Assembly: GCA_963811225.1 (NCBI GenBank)
Contig: CAWEQO010000008.1
Coordinates: forward strand, 62,001-126,000
DNA: 64,000 nucleotides
Source: CAWEQO01 sp963811225
GTDB lineage: Bacteria; Chloroflexota; Anaerolineae; Anaerolineales; Anaerolineaceae
Reading direction: 5' to 3'
How positions within the stretch are numbered: position 1 is the first letter of the stretch; each line of letters opens with the position of its first letter. Below the pieces are notes generated by a model, which worked only from the letters and a program-made list of their open reading frames with translations, did not search any database and had not been told where the DNA came from. Positions 7,850 through 16,101 of this stretch are shown one piece after another. Position numbers and translations under genes: made by a program.

Positions 7850-9061
7850 ATGGTGGACGATAACGGTACGATATACCCAAACTACACGGTGAACGCGCTG
7901 GTCCGGCGCGTTTTCTGTATTGAAGACGTCACCAGCGGCACGGCCAAGCAGCCCTTCATCGTGCGCTACCGCGGCCACTTGTGGCAGTCGGAGGATTCGG
8001 CGGCCGCCTACGACCAGTTGGCTGCCATCCTGAAACCCTACAACCTCACCCCCCTGTTCCGGTGGGAGGAAGGTCGCCAGGTTGTCCTGATAGCGCCGAG
8101 CATGCCCGAGCCAACCCGCTCCAACCCCAGGGTCAACTTGTGGCTGGGCATTGCAACAATCTTGAGCCTGCTGTTCGCCGGTGGCATCTATGGCTTCGAA
8201 GGCCCCCTGCCGGCCAACTGGCTTCAGGCGGCCGGCGCGCTGATCGTCACCGGCTGGCCCTTTGCGGTCAGCATGATCGCCATCCTCGGCGCGCATGAAT
8301 TCGGCCACTACCTGGTGGGGCGCTATCATGGCGTCCACGTCACTTTGCCGTATTTCATCCCGCTGCCCATCAGCCCGCTGGGCACCATGGGCGCTTTCAT
8401 TAACATGAAAGAGATGCCCAAGAACCGGCGACACCTGCTGGATATCGGCATCGCCGGGCCTCTGGCCGGGTTGATCGTGGCGATCCCGGTGCTGATCTTA
8501 GGGCTGTCGCTGTCAAAGCTCGACCCGATCCCGGCGGCCCTGCCTTCCGGCACGGGGCTGATGATGGAGGGCAATTCGCTTCTATACCTGCTGGCGAAGT
8601 GGCTGGTGTTCGGGAAGGTGCTGCCCGCTCCAAACGACTATGGCAGTTTGTCGCCGCTGCTCTACCAGCTGCGCTACTTCTTCACCGGACAGCCGTTCCC
8701 CCTCAACAGCCTGGATGTGATCCTGCACCCGGTGGCCTGGGCCGGTTGGGTCGGCATCCTGATCACCGGGTTGAACCTGATCCCGGCCGGCCAGCTGGAC
8801 GGCGGCCACGTAATGTACGTGCTGTTCGGCCACAAGAACGGCCGGCGCATCCTGCCGTTCATTCTGGGCGGGCTGTTCCTGCTGGGGTTCGTCTGGTACG
8901 GCTGGTGGTTGTGGATGGTGCTGATCCTGCTGCTGGGGCGCTTCTACGCCGAGCCGCTCGACCAGATCACCCCGCTGGGCCGCGGGCGCAAGGTCCTGGC
9001 AATCCTGGGATTGATCATGTTCGTGCTGACGTTCACGCCGGTGCCGCTTTCGTTGATGTAA
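7850..9061 (+). CDS. M50 family site-2-type membrane metalloprotease
   Basis: About 403 residues. GGAGG at 7843-7847 is close to ATG 7850; GTG 7853 is an equally good start with 5-nt spacing. An N-terminal soluble segment of about 85 residues precedes the hydrophobic core. HEFGH (149-153) in 'AILGAHEFGHYLVG' and 'NLIPAGQLDGGHVMY' are the zinc-binding motifs of intramembrane metalloproteases that cleave membrane-bound substrates, often anti-sigma factors. The ribosome site follows the tRNA-Sec gene so closely that the two may share a transcript. The substrate is unknown. Confidence 0.88.
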   Translation: MVDDNGTIYPNYTVNALVRRVFCIEDVTSGTAKQPFIVRYRGHLWQSEDSAAAYDQLAAILKPYNLTPLFRWEEGRQVVLIAPSMPEPTRSNPRVNLWLGIATILSLLFAGGIYGFEGPLPANWLQAAGALIVTGWPFAVSMIAILGAHEFGHYLVGRYHGVHVTLPYFIPLPISPLGTMGAFINMKEMPKNRRHLLDIGIAGPLAGLIVAIPVLILGLSLSKLDPIPAALPSGTGLMMEGNSLLYLLAKWLVFGKVLPAPNDYGSLSPLLYQLRYFFTGQPFPLNSLDVILHPVAWAGWVGILITGLNLIPAGQLDGGHVMYVLFGHKNGRRILPFILGGLFLLGFVWYGWWLWMVLILLLGRFYAEPLDQITPLGRGRKVLAILGLIMFVLTFTPVPLSLM

Positions 9062-9071
9062 AGATGAGAAA

Positions 9072-9122
9072 AGAATACAGAGAGCAGCCGCTGCGACTTG
9101 CAGCGGCTGCTCTCTGTATTCT
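9072..9122. terminator. Palindromic hairpin between convergent genes
   Basis: 23-bp perfect arms (9072-9094, 9100-9122) around GACTT, between the ends of the M50 gene (plus) and the PLP enzyme gene (minus). The arm carries the purine-rich motif ACAGAGAGCAGC shared with other hairpins here. Probably a bidirectional terminator, though the T-run is poor. Confidence 0.75.
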
Positions 9123-9129
9123 ACTCTCT

Positions 9130-10254
9130 TTACTCTACCTCTGATAAACAAGAATTCATCGTGTGAATGATCTGCCCATCCAGCGTGACGTAATCCTGCA
9201 TGGCAGTGACGGTCAGGCAGGAATGCGAGGGCAGGATGCAAACCAGATCTCCCACCCGCAGCCCAGACAGGCGCTCGGACGGCACGTGCAGAATGCCATG
9301 CTCCTGCGAGAGCCCGCGCACGTAAGCGCCCAGCAGCGGCGCTCCCCAGCGCTTGCCCTCCGGTAAGGCCACCAGGCCGTAGGCGGTGTGACCCTCGATG
9401 GTGTTGCTGTCCTTCGAGAGGTGGATGGCGCCGCCGTAGATCACGGCCTCCTCGCGCTCGGGATGCAGCGCAACCACCGGGCAGGCAAGCGCTACGGCGA
9501 TGTCCTCGGCCCGGCACGAGCCGATCTCGAGCTGGTGGGCGTCGTAGAACACGAAGTTGCCAGGGCGAACCTCATCCACGCCGCCCCAATCTTCACACAG
9601 GCTGCAGCCGGGCGTATCCCCCACCGATACCTCAATCCCTTCCAGCCCGTCCCTGGCCAGTGTCGAACGCAGCGCGTTCATGCGCGTCACATTCTCCGTG
9701 AACAAGCGGCAGACCTCCTCTGCGCCGTGAGCCTGGTAAGTATGCCCGGCGTGGGCCAGCAGGCCGCGCAGCTGCAGCCGGCGACTGCCGGTGATCTGTC
9801 GAGTCAGGCCAACCACCTGCTCGGCGCGGTCCCAGCTTAACCCGGTGCGGCCCGAACCGGCGTCGACCTTGATCCAAACGTCCAGGCGGCCGGGAAAGCG
9901 CTCGTCGAGAAACTCCGCCGCGTCCACCAATTCGATCAGGATGCCCAGATGCACTCGCTCGGCCAGCGCACGCAGTCCATCGATCTGGCGCAGGTTGGCC
10001 GGAAAAGCGATGGTGATGTCGTCCCAACCGTGGTTGGCGAAATACTCGGCCATATCGAGTGAAGAGACGGTGATCGCCTGCACACCCGCGGTCCGCAGCC
10101 ATTCACCGATCTCGGCCGACTGGTGGGTCTTAAAGTGCGGGCGGAAGCGTACCCCCTGCCGCCGGGCCTTGTCGGTCATTCGATGGATATTGCGAATGGT
10201 TTTTTCACGGTCGAGCAGTAAGGTGGGCTTTTGGATGCTGTCGAAGAGGAACAT
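9130..10254 (-). CDS. D-threonine aldolase / D-serine dehydratase-like PLP enzyme
   Basis: 374 residues of the alanine racemase-like fold (fold type III). 'RPHFKTHQ' near the N-terminus supplies the PLP lysine (Lys42), and the C-terminal 'PSHSC' gives the His-x-Cys pair that binds the metal in D-threonine aldolases and eukaryotic-type D-serine dehydratases. Intermediate motifs 'VDAGSGRTGL' and 'VSVGDTPGC' also fit. Expected reaction: cleavage or deamination of D-3-hydroxyamino acids in the cytoplasm. The exact substrate cannot be assigned. Confidence 0.82.
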   Translation of the reverse strand: MFLFDSIQKPTLLLDREKTIRNIHRMTDKARRQGVRFRPHFKTHQSAEIGEWLRTAGVQAITVSSLDMAEYFANHGWDDITIAFPANLRQIDGLRALAERVHLGILIELVDAAEFLDERFPGRLDVWIKVDAGSGRTGLSWDRAEQVVGLTRQITGSRRLQLRGLLAHAGHTYQAHGAEEVCRLFTENVTRMNALRSTLARDGLEGIEVSVGDTPGCSLCEDWGGVDEVRPGNFVFYDAHQLEIGSCRAEDIAVALACPVVALHPEREEAVIYGGAIHLSKDSNTIEGHTAYGLVALPEGKRWGAPLLGAYVRGLSQEHGILHVPSERLSGLRVGDLVCILPSHSCLTVTAMQDYVTLDGQIIHTMNSCLSEVE

Positions 10255-10386
10255 GGAGACCTCCGGGGTTGAGTGGATCGATGGAACGATTATAACCGCA
10301 AGAGAGCAGAGATTCGAGAACGGAGAACAGCCGCGCCGGGCGGTGAAGCCGCCGGTCTCGGTATTCTAATCCCTCCTCCCGACCTA

Positions 10387-10414
10387 TTGACTTTTCGAAC
10401 TCCCGTTCTATAAT
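10387..10414 (+). promoter_or_regulatory. Consensus promoter of the radical SAM gene
   Basis: TTGACT (10387-10392), 16-bp spacer, TATAAT (10409-10414). The start codon at 10421 is only 6 bp after the -10 box, so the transcript would be leaderless or nearly so. A purine-rich half-arm like those of the palindromes lies just upstream (about 10303-10336). Confidence 0.8.
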
Positions 10415-10420
10415 AGAAGT

Positions 10421-11632
10421 ATGGATGGGATTAAGAAGCTTGTGGGGATGAGCCAATACATGGCAGTCGAGGACCCGGAGCCGGTCATGCCGTCTACACC
10501 CGCGCCTGTCGAGGGTCAAGATCCATCCGACTGCCCGGGTTATAAGCCGCACAGGACCGATCCGGACCGCCCGACCGGAAAAGAGGACAGCCTGCCAATC
10601 GGCTACGCCACCCTGCCGGGCGGCAAAAAGGTCCCGATGATCAAAACGGTGCTGACCTCGGCCTGCGAGCGCAACTGCTACTACTGCTGCTTCCGCTCCG
10701 GACGCGATTTCCGCCGCGAGACCTTCAAGCCCGAAGAACTGGCCTCCACCTTCCTGCGCATCTACCAATCGGGGGCGGTGCAGGGCATCTTCCTCAGTTC
10801 GGGCGTGGCCGGGGGTGGGGTGCGCACGCAAGACCGGCTGATCGATACGGCTGAGGTCTTGCGCAACCGCCTTAGCTACCGCGGCTACCTGCATCTGAAG
10901 ATCATGCCGGGCGCCGAGAAGGAGCAGATCGTGCGGGCCATGCAGCTGGCCGACCGGGTCTCGGTGAATTTGGAGGGGCCGACTACGGCGCGGCTCAGCC
11001 AACTGGCGCCGCAGAAGTTATTCATGGACGAGCTGCTGCGCCCGCTGCGGATCATCGAAGAGGTCCGCAAGAGCCAGCCGGGGGTGCGCGGCTGGAATGG
11101 ACACTGGCCTTCCAGCACCACCCAATTTGTGGTCGGCGCAGTCGGTGAGTCTGACCTGGAACTGCTGCGCGCCGCCGACTACCTGCATAACCGGCTCAAG
11201 CTGGCCCGAGTGTACTACTCCGGCTTCGGCCCGGTGGCAGAAACGCCCTTCGAAGACCACCCGCGGGTCGATCCCTGGCGCACGTTTCGGCTGTACCAGG
11301 CCTCCTTCTTGCTGCGCGATTACGGCTTCCAATACGAAGACCTGCCATTCTCTGGCGAGGGGCAGCTGCCGTTGAACGCCGATCCCAAGCTGGCCTGGGC
11401 GCGTGAGAACCTGAGCGAGACGCCGGTGGAGGTCAACAAAGCCGACCTGCAGCAGCTGCTGCGCATCCCCGGGATCGGGCCGCGCGGGGCGCGCGCCATC
11501 CTGGCAGCCCGACGCCAGCAGCGTCTGCTGAGCCTGCAAGACCTGCAGGGTCTGGGGGTCGTGTCAAAGCGGGCGGCCCCCTTCGTCTTGCTTTCCGGCA
11601 AGCGGCCGGTCTATCAGATGCCTCTGTTTTAA
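10421..11632 (+). CDS. Radical SAM protein with C-terminal helix-hairpin-helix
   Basis: 403 residues. 'TSACERNCYYCC' gives the CxxxCxxC iron-sulfur motif (Cys82, 86, 89). The C-terminus has tandem helix-hairpin-helix-like motifs ('LLRIPGIGPRGARAIL', then 'LQGLGVVSKRA'), usually non-specific DNA binding. This matches the family annotated as putative DNA modification/repair radical SAM protein. The N-terminus 'MDGIKKL' agrees with that family, favouring the first ATG although it lies only 6 bp beyond the -10 box; ATG 10448 behind GTGGGG is the alternative. No partner glycosylase gene is adjacent. The substrate is unknown. Confidence 0.82.
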   Translation: MDGIKKLVGMSQYMAVEDPEPVMPSTPAPVEGQDPSDCPGYKPHRTDPDRPTGKEDSLPIGYATLPGGKKVPMIKTVLTSACERNCYYCCFRSGRDFRRETFKPEELASTFLRIYQSGAVQGIFLSSGVAGGGVRTQDRLIDTAEVLRNRLSYRGYLHLKIMPGAEKEQIVRAMQLADRVSVNLEGPTTARLSQLAPQKLFMDELLRPLRIIEEVRKSQPGVRGWNGHWPSSTTQFVVGAVGESDLELLRAADYLHNRLKLARVYYSGFGPVAETPFEDHPRVDPWRTFRLYQASFLLRDYGFQYEDLPFSGEGQLPLNADPKLAWARENLSETPVEVNKADLQQLLRIPGIGPRGARAILAARRQQRLLSLQDLQGLGVVSKRAAPFVLLSGKRPVYQMPLF

Positions 11633-11646
11633 AGCTCGTCTTCATA

Positions 11647-11678
11647 GAGCCCAACCCAAAGATGTGTTGGGCTCCTTT
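11647..11678 (+). terminator. Rho-independent terminator after the radical SAM gene
   Basis: GAGCCCAAC (11647-11655) pairs with GTTGGGCTC (11666-11674), followed by CTTTTC. Confidence 0.8.
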
Positions 11679-11698
11679 TCACCTATAATGAAACCATC

Positions 11699-12067
11699 AT
11701 GAACACCGAGTTCGATCATCCGATCTTCGAAGCGATTGAGGTTTTCTTCGACACGCAGCCGCTGCTGGAAAAGGCGCCGCCCTGCCCCTCTGGTTTTGAG
11801 TGGCGCGGTGAGCGATTCGACGTGATTGAGCTGCTCTCCGAGTGGCGGGATTACGGACGCCGGGGCCGGATGGCGCGCAATATGCGTCCCGAGCATGCCC
11901 GGGTGGCAGCCGGGCGCGGCTCGTGGGGCGTGGGCAGGTTCCATTTTGTGGTCAGGGTGAAAAAAGGCCGCATTTTTGAGATCTACTACGACCGCTCTCC
12001 GGGTCACGCAGACGAGCGCAAGGGATCCTGGTATCTATACGCAGAGAGAGTGGAGAACAGAGAGTAG
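11699..12067 (+). CDS. DUF6504-like small protein
   Basis: 122 residues. 'GFEWRGERFDVIELLSEWRD' and a later 'KKGRIFEIYYDR' resemble the small DUF6504 family, whose function is unknown. TATAAT lies about 9 bp before the ATG, again suggesting a very short leader. The last residues (ERVENRE) are encoded by the left arm of a hairpin, so the natural C-terminus may have been altered by that repeat. Confidence 0.55.
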   Translation: MNTEFDHPIFEAIEVFFDTQPLLEKAPPCPSGFEWRGERFDVIELLSEWRDYGRRGRMARNMRPEHARVAAGRGSWGVGRFHFVVRVKKGRIFEIYYDRSPGHADERKGSWYLYAERVENRE

Positions 12068-12096
12068 AGAGCAGCAGCTGTTCTCCGCTCTCTTTT
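12046..12096 (+). terminator. Hairpin overlapping the end of the DUF6504 gene
   Basis: Arms 12046-12059 and 12079-12092 pair over 14 bp with one G-U, followed by TCTTTT. The left arm lies inside coding sequence. Its GGAGAACAGAGAG motif recurs in the 33459 and 55046 palindromes. Confidence 0.7.
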
Positions 12097-12112
12097 AAAT
12101 TTTAAGTGAATA

Positions 12113-12163
12113 GTTGAATAATATCAAAATACATATTGACAAAATTCAACAATATGCTAAAAT
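12113..12163 (+). promoter_or_regulatory. Promoter with a possible operator before the DUF2089 gene
   Basis: TTGACA (12136-12141), 16-bp spacer, TAAAAT (12158-12163). GTTGAAT (12113-12119) and its exact complement ATTCAAC (12144-12150) flank the -35 box. That placement suggests a regulator binding site; the regulator is not identified. Confidence 0.6.
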
Positions 12164-12208
12164 AGTTTTATAAATACAAGTAATTGTTCCGATTTTATGG
12201 GAGGCAGA

Positions 12209-12610
12209 ATGTTCGAGCAATTGAACCGGTGCCCCGTTTGCGGAGGCGAGCTTTCCGTCACCCGGCTGTATTGCAATCAGTGCGACACAACCATCGAAGG
12301 TCACTTCCATCCGAAGGTCAGCCCATTCGACCAGCTCACGCCAGAGCAGCTGCAGTTCGTGCTCAGCTTCGTGCGCTGCGAAGGACGTTTCACCCGGCTC
12401 GAACAGGAAATGGGATTGTCGTATCCAACCCTGCGAAACCGGCTGAACGAGATTCTGAAGGTGATGGGCTACGAGCCAGGCGCCGGCGAGGAAACACCCG
12501 TCCGACTCAGCGCCGATGAACGCCGCAAGGTGCTCGAAGACCTGGATGCCGGGCGGATTAGCTCGACGGATGCCCAGGCGCTGCTGCGCGGCAAGCGTGA
12601 CGAAAGTTAG
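12209..12610 (+). CDS. DUF2089 family protein, zinc ribbon plus HTH-like
   Basis: 133 residues; the start is set by GGGAGG 4-9 bp upstream. Two CxxC knuckles (CPVC and CNQC) form a small zinc ribbon. The middle 'LSFVRCEGRFTRLEQEMGLS' with 'YPTLRNRLNEIL' is a helix-turn-helix-like stretch. The C-terminus has an L-S-A-x-E-R-x-x-V-L-x-x-L-x-x-G-x-I-S helix pair like that in the next gene. Such proteins often sit beside SHOCT-like proteins and are suspected regulators. It may regulate its own promoter, which carries an inverted repeat. Confidence 0.75.
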   Translation: MFEQLNRCPVCGGELSVTRLYCNQCDTTIEGHFHPKVSPFDQLTPEQLQFVLSFVRCEGRFTRLEQEMGLSYPTLRNRLNEILKVMGYEPGAGEETPVRLSADERRKVLEDLDAGRISSTDAQALLRGKRDES

Positions 12611-12638
12611 AAAATCCATCGAGATCGGGAAACGTGCT

Positions 12639-12670
12639 GCAGTGGGTGGCGCGTCAGCGCCATCCACTGC
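12639..12670 (+). terminator. Hairpin between the DUF2089 and SHOCT-like genes
   Basis: GCAGTGGGTGGCGC (12639-12652) pairs with 12657-12670 with one G-T pair, loop GTCA. No T-tract follows, so it may be a processing or attenuation hairpin rather than a full terminator. Confidence 0.5.
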
Positions 12671-12726
12671 GCACAACCCCCGGTCCTGTTTGAGTTGAAT
12701 TGAAACCGATTGTAAGGAGGCCAGCG

Positions 12727-13137
12727 ATGACCAGTGAAGAACGTTTGAAAGTATTAAAGATGGTACAGGAAGGCAAACTCAGCGCAGAAGATGCAGTCGA
12801 TCTGCTGGCTGCGCTGGACGACAGCACCAGCGCCAAGACCGCTGCCGGCCCGGCCGCCCCCGCGGCGCCTGGCGCGACCATCCCCGGGCGGCGCGACAAC
12901 CGCTGGTTCCGCGTCCGCATCACCGATACCGACTCCGGCAAAACCCGCGTCAACGTGCGCATGCCGATCAGCATGCTCAGCGCCGGGCTTAAAATGGGGA
13001 TGCGCTTTGCCCCGGTGCAGGTGGAAGGCCTGGAGACCGAGGAGCTGATGACCATCATCCGCTCGGGCGAGGTGGGCCAGATTGTGGACGTCTTTGACGA
13101 CGAGGATGGCGAGCACGTCGAGGTGTTCATCGAGTAG
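12727..13137 (+). CDS. SHOCT-like domain protein
   Basis: 136 residues starting behind a strong AAGGAGG site. The first 30 residues ('EERLKVLKMVQEGKLSAEDA') form the short helical hairpin seen at the start of YvlB/LiaX-like envelope-stress proteins. After an Ala/Pro-rich linker the rest is a soluble mixed domain with an acidic C-terminus. No membrane segment. The same helical motif ends the preceding DUF2089 protein, so the two may interact or have exchanged modules. Function unknown. Confidence 0.65.
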   Translation: MTSEERLKVLKMVQEGKLSAEDAVDLLAALDDSTSAKTAAGPAAPAAPGATIPGRRDNRWFRVRITDTDSGKTRVNVRMPISMLSAGLKMGMRFAPVQVEGLETEELMTIIRSGEVGQIVDVFDDEDGEHVEVFIE

Positions 13138-13165
13138 GCTGTCTATAAGCGATCGAAATATATTT

Positions 13166-13205
13166 CGGGTGATCTGGCAGTCGCGGCTGCCAGATCACCC
13201 GTTTT
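13166..13205 (+). terminator. Strong terminator after the SHOCT-like gene
   Basis: A 15-bp perfect stem (13166-13180 with 13187-13201), loop TCGCGG, then TTTT. A smaller palindrome CGAAATATATTTCG (13154-13167) overlaps its left foot. Confidence 0.85.
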
Positions 13206-13270
13206 AACACTATTCATTCATTCTATCTCCTGTATAATAGATTTACCCCACTTCCGAAAGGATCGGAAAT

Positions 13271-14569
13271 GTGACCGAGACAACTCCCAAAGCAGCTCAC
13301 ACGGATTGGATGAGGCCGTTCTTCATTTTCTGGATCGGGCAAGCAGTTTCACTCCTCGGAAGCAATCTGGTCCAGTTTGCCCTGATCTGGTGGATGACCA
13401 AGTCAACCGGCTCCGCGGTCGTGCTTACCCTGGCGACCCTGTTTACCTTCCTGCCGGACGTGTTCCTGGCGCCTTTCATCGGGGCCCTGGTCGACCGCTG
13501 GGACCGGCGCAAGATCATGATCCTGGCCGACGGCGGGATCGCTCTGGCGACCCTGGCGCTGGCCTATCTGTTCTACACCGGCGTGCATCAGCTCTGGCAC
13601 ATTTACATGCTGATGTTCCTGCGCGGCGTTGGATCCAATTTCCATTGGGCTTCCGAGCAGGCGAGCATCTCCCTGATGGTGCCAAAAGCGCACCTGGCCA
13701 GGATCGGCGGAATCAACCAGGCGCTGCGCGGCGGCCTGAACGTCATCGGCCCCCCGCTTGGAGCGCTGCTGATCGAGGTGACTTTCATGCACGTGGTGCT
13801 GTCCATCGACGTGCTGACCGCCTTCGTGGCGATTGTCTCGCTGCTGTTTATTCATATCCCGCGCCCTGAGATCTCGAAGCAACCAGAGCCGTTGAACATG
13901 GACCTGGTGCTGGGTGACGTACGGGAAGGGTTCCGCTATGTGTCGGCCTGGAAGGGTTTATTCTACCTGCTGATTATGGCTGCGCTGGTCAATTTCTTGC
14001 TCAGCCCTGCCTTTTCCCTGCTGCCCTTGCTGGTCACCGAGCACTTTCACGGCGTGGCCTGGCACCTGAGCTTGTTCCAGGCGGCGATGGGGGTCGGCAT
14101 CGTCGTCGGTGGTCTGGTGATGGGCGCCTGGGGCGGCACACGCCGCAAGGTCTACACGATTCTGTTTGCCCTGGCGGGCATGGGTCTTGCCATGGTGGTC
14201 CTGGGCGCTGCCCCTGCGACCGGCTTCCTGGTCGGTATGGGCGCGCTGTTCCTGTTGGGCGTCATGAATCCGATCGCAAACAGCGCCACCTTCGCCATCT
14301 TGCAAGAAAAGGTATCCCCTGAAAAGCAGGGACGTGTGTTCTCACTGGTTTCTAGCATGTCGGCTGCAATGGTGCCGGTTGCCATGCTGGTTGCCGGACC
14401 GGTGGCCGAGGCGCTTGGCATCCGCATCTGGTATTGGGTGGCAGGCATCGGCTGCGGGTCCATGGCGCTGGGGGCTTTCCTCATTCCCGCGATTACGAGC
14501 CTCGAACTACAGCCCGAGCCCGACCTCCAACCCTCCACAACGATCGAGCAAGTCCAAACTGCCGATTAA
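13271..14569 (+). CDS. MFS transporter, exporter type
   Basis: 432 residues with about twelve membrane helices; GTG start with GAAAGGAT upstream and TATAAT at 13233-13238. 'GALVDRWDRRKIMILAD' is the conserved loop between helices 2 and 3 of the major facilitator superfamily. The sequence resembles the EntS/MFS_3 group of drug or siderophore exporters driven by proton exchange. It stands alone; the substrate is unknown. Its stop codon lies in the left arm of the next palindrome. Confidence 0.85.
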   Translation: MTETTPKAAHTDWMRPFFIFWIGQAVSLLGSNLVQFALIWWMTKSTGSAVVLTLATLFTFLPDVFLAPFIGALVDRWDRRKIMILADGGIALATLALAYLFYTGVHQLWHIYMLMFLRGVGSNFHWASEQASISLMVPKAHLARIGGINQALRGGLNVIGPPLGALLIEVTFMHVVLSIDVLTAFVAIVSLLFIHIPRPEISKQPEPLNMDLVLGDVREGFRYVSAWKGLFYLLIMAALVNFLLSPAFSLLPLLVTEHFHGVAWHLSLFQAAMGVGIVVGGLVMGAWGGTRRKVYTILFALAGMGLAMVVLGAAPATGFLVGMGALFLLGVMNPIANSATFAILQEKVSPEKQGRVFSLVSSMSAAMVPVAMLVAGPVAEALGIRIWYWVAGIGCGSMALGAFLIPAITSLELQPEPDLQPSTTIEQVQTAD

Positions 14570-14667
14570 GATCGTAAGGTCGGGGCGCAAAGAGAGCAGA
14601 GAGGCGCGCAAAAGCGATTGCTTTTGCGCGCCTCTCTGCTCTCTTTGCGCCCCGACCTTACGATCTT
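14568..14667. repeat. Perfect 48-bp palindrome joining two convergent gene ends
   Basis: Arms 14568-14615 and 14620-14667 are fully complementary around GATT. The left arm takes in the last two bases of the MFS stop codon, and the right arm encodes the last residues (SRS) and stop of the rhomboid gene. Probably a bidirectional terminator. It contains the AGAGAGCAGAGAG motif. Confidence 0.95.
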
Positions 14668-15476
14668 GACAGGATGACCCACGCCGCCAGGACGGAAAAG
14701 GCGGCGAATACCGCCCCCAGGGTAAGCCACTGCACCCATTTGGGACGGGCGTCGGCCAGGTGAAAAGCCGGTGGAAGCCCTTCCAGCTTGAACTTTGGCC
14801 CGGCCCACCAGGCGAAGGCCGCCCCACCCAGCAACCCGCCCAGATGGCCCCAGTTGTCGATACCGGGGCTCAAACCCAGCGCAAGGTTGAGGACCACCAG
14901 GATGAGGATGTTCACCAGCATCGAGCGCACGTCTCCACCATGTAAGAAACGGTTGCGGTAGATGAAGATGCCCTCTGCCACCAGCAGCCCAAAGATGGCC
15001 GTGGATGCGCCGATCGAGGGGTTTGGGGAAAACACGAACGAGAGCACATTCCCGGTGAAGCCTGCCAGAACGTACAGCCCCAGGAAGCGGTAGTGCCCAT
15101 AGAAACGCTCAAGATTGGGGCCGAAGATATATAGGCCGTACATGTTGCCGGCGATGTGCAGGAGATTGCCGGTCGAATGCAGCAGCACAGGCGTCAAGAA
15201 GCGCCAGTATTCGCCATAGTCCACGATATACTGATTGATCTTGGCGCCCAGGGCCGCTGGATAATCCCCTTTGAGCACGGCGTTGCTCACCAGCTGGAGA
15301 ATGAACACCAGCACAGTCACGCCAATGATTGCGTAGGTGACGTAGGGGCGGCGCTGGGGGAAGCGCACCTCGAAATAGCGGTGGCTGTCATCGGGCGGCG
15401 CCTCGCCGGGCAGCGTGCCATAAGGAGCAGGCCCGCCCGGGGGCGTCTGGAAATCGTTGGGGTGATTAGCGTTCAT
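14658..15476 (-). CDS. Rhomboid intramembrane serine protease
   Basis: 272 residues from ATG 15476. After a Pro-rich cytosolic start there are six or seven membrane helices. 'HIAGNMYGLYIFG' (His107, Asn111), the nucleophile in 'SIGASTAIFG' (Ser158) and the base in 'NWGHLGGLLGG' (His211) form the rhomboid catalytic set. These enzymes cut membrane proteins within or near the bilayer. The start overlaps the end of gmk by 11 bp, so the two are co-translated. Substrate unknown. Confidence 0.9.
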   Translation of the reverse strand: MNANHPNDFQTPPGGPAPYGTLPGEAPPDDSHRYFEVRFPQRRPYVTYAIIGVTVLVFILQLVSNAVLKGDYPAALGAKINQYIVDYGEYWRFLTPVLLHSTGNLLHIAGNMYGLYIFGPNLERFYGHYRFLGLYVLAGFTGNVLSFVFSPNPSIGASTAIFGLLVAEGIFIYRNRFLHGGDVRSMLVNILILVVLNLALGLSPGIDNWGHLGGLLGGAAFAWWAGPKFKLEGLPPAFHLADARPKWVQWLTLGAVFAAFSVLAAWVILSRS

Positions 15477-16101
15477 CGACTCGTATCTTCGTCCAGGCAA
15501 TCCGGTGGTGCTCGGCCAACACGATCGCTCTGATGGTGTCCAGCGTCGCATCCAAGCGGTCCTCAGCGTTGACCACCACGTAATCGAAATAATCCAGGTG
15601 GTCCAGCTCCCAGCGCGCTTTCTCGATGCGCTCGTGCATCACATCGTCCGACTCGGTGCCGCGCCGCTTCAAGCGATCGAACCACTCTTGCTCGCTGCCG
15701 GGGATGATGAAGACCAGGATGGCCTCCGGGTACATTTCTCGGATCGTGGCCGCACCCTGCACGTCCAGGCGCATGACCACATCCTTCCCACTGTCGAGCG
15801 CCGCCCGGACCTGGCGCTTCGGCACGCCTTTGAAGGTTTCGTACACTCGGGCATGCTCGATCAGCTCACCCGTGTCGATCATTTGCTGAAACTCCATCTC
15901 GGACACGAAGAAATAATCGACCCCTTCCTGCTCGCCTGGGCGCATTGGGCGGGTGGTAGCCGTGACGACGAACTGGAAAGGCATCTGGCGGTTCTTCAGA
16001 CCCTTAACGACGCTGTCTTTGCCGGAGCCGGACAGTCCGGAGATGACGATGAGAAGCTGTTTCTTTTCAGGCTGGTAGCGGATAAGTTCATCCAGTGACA
16101 T
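15466..16101 (-). CDS. gmk: Guanylate kinase
   Basis: 211 residues. The P-loop 'GLSGSGKDS' (22-30), 'TTRPMRPGE' and 'GVDYFFVSEMEF' are standard guanylate kinase motifs. It phosphorylates GMP to GDP with ATP. Its 3' end overlaps the rhomboid start by 11 bp. Length is normal. Confidence 0.93.
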   Translation of the reverse strand: MSLDELIRYQPEKKQLLIVISGLSGSGKDSVVKGLKNRQMPFQFVVTATTRPMRPGEQEGVDYFFVSEMEFQQMIDTGELIEHARVYETFKGVPKRQVRAALDSGKDVVMRLDVQGAATIREMYPEAILVFIIPGSEQEWFDRLKRRGTESDDVMHERIEKARWELDHLDYFDYVVVNAEDRLDATLDTIRAIVLAEHHRIAWTKIRVDER

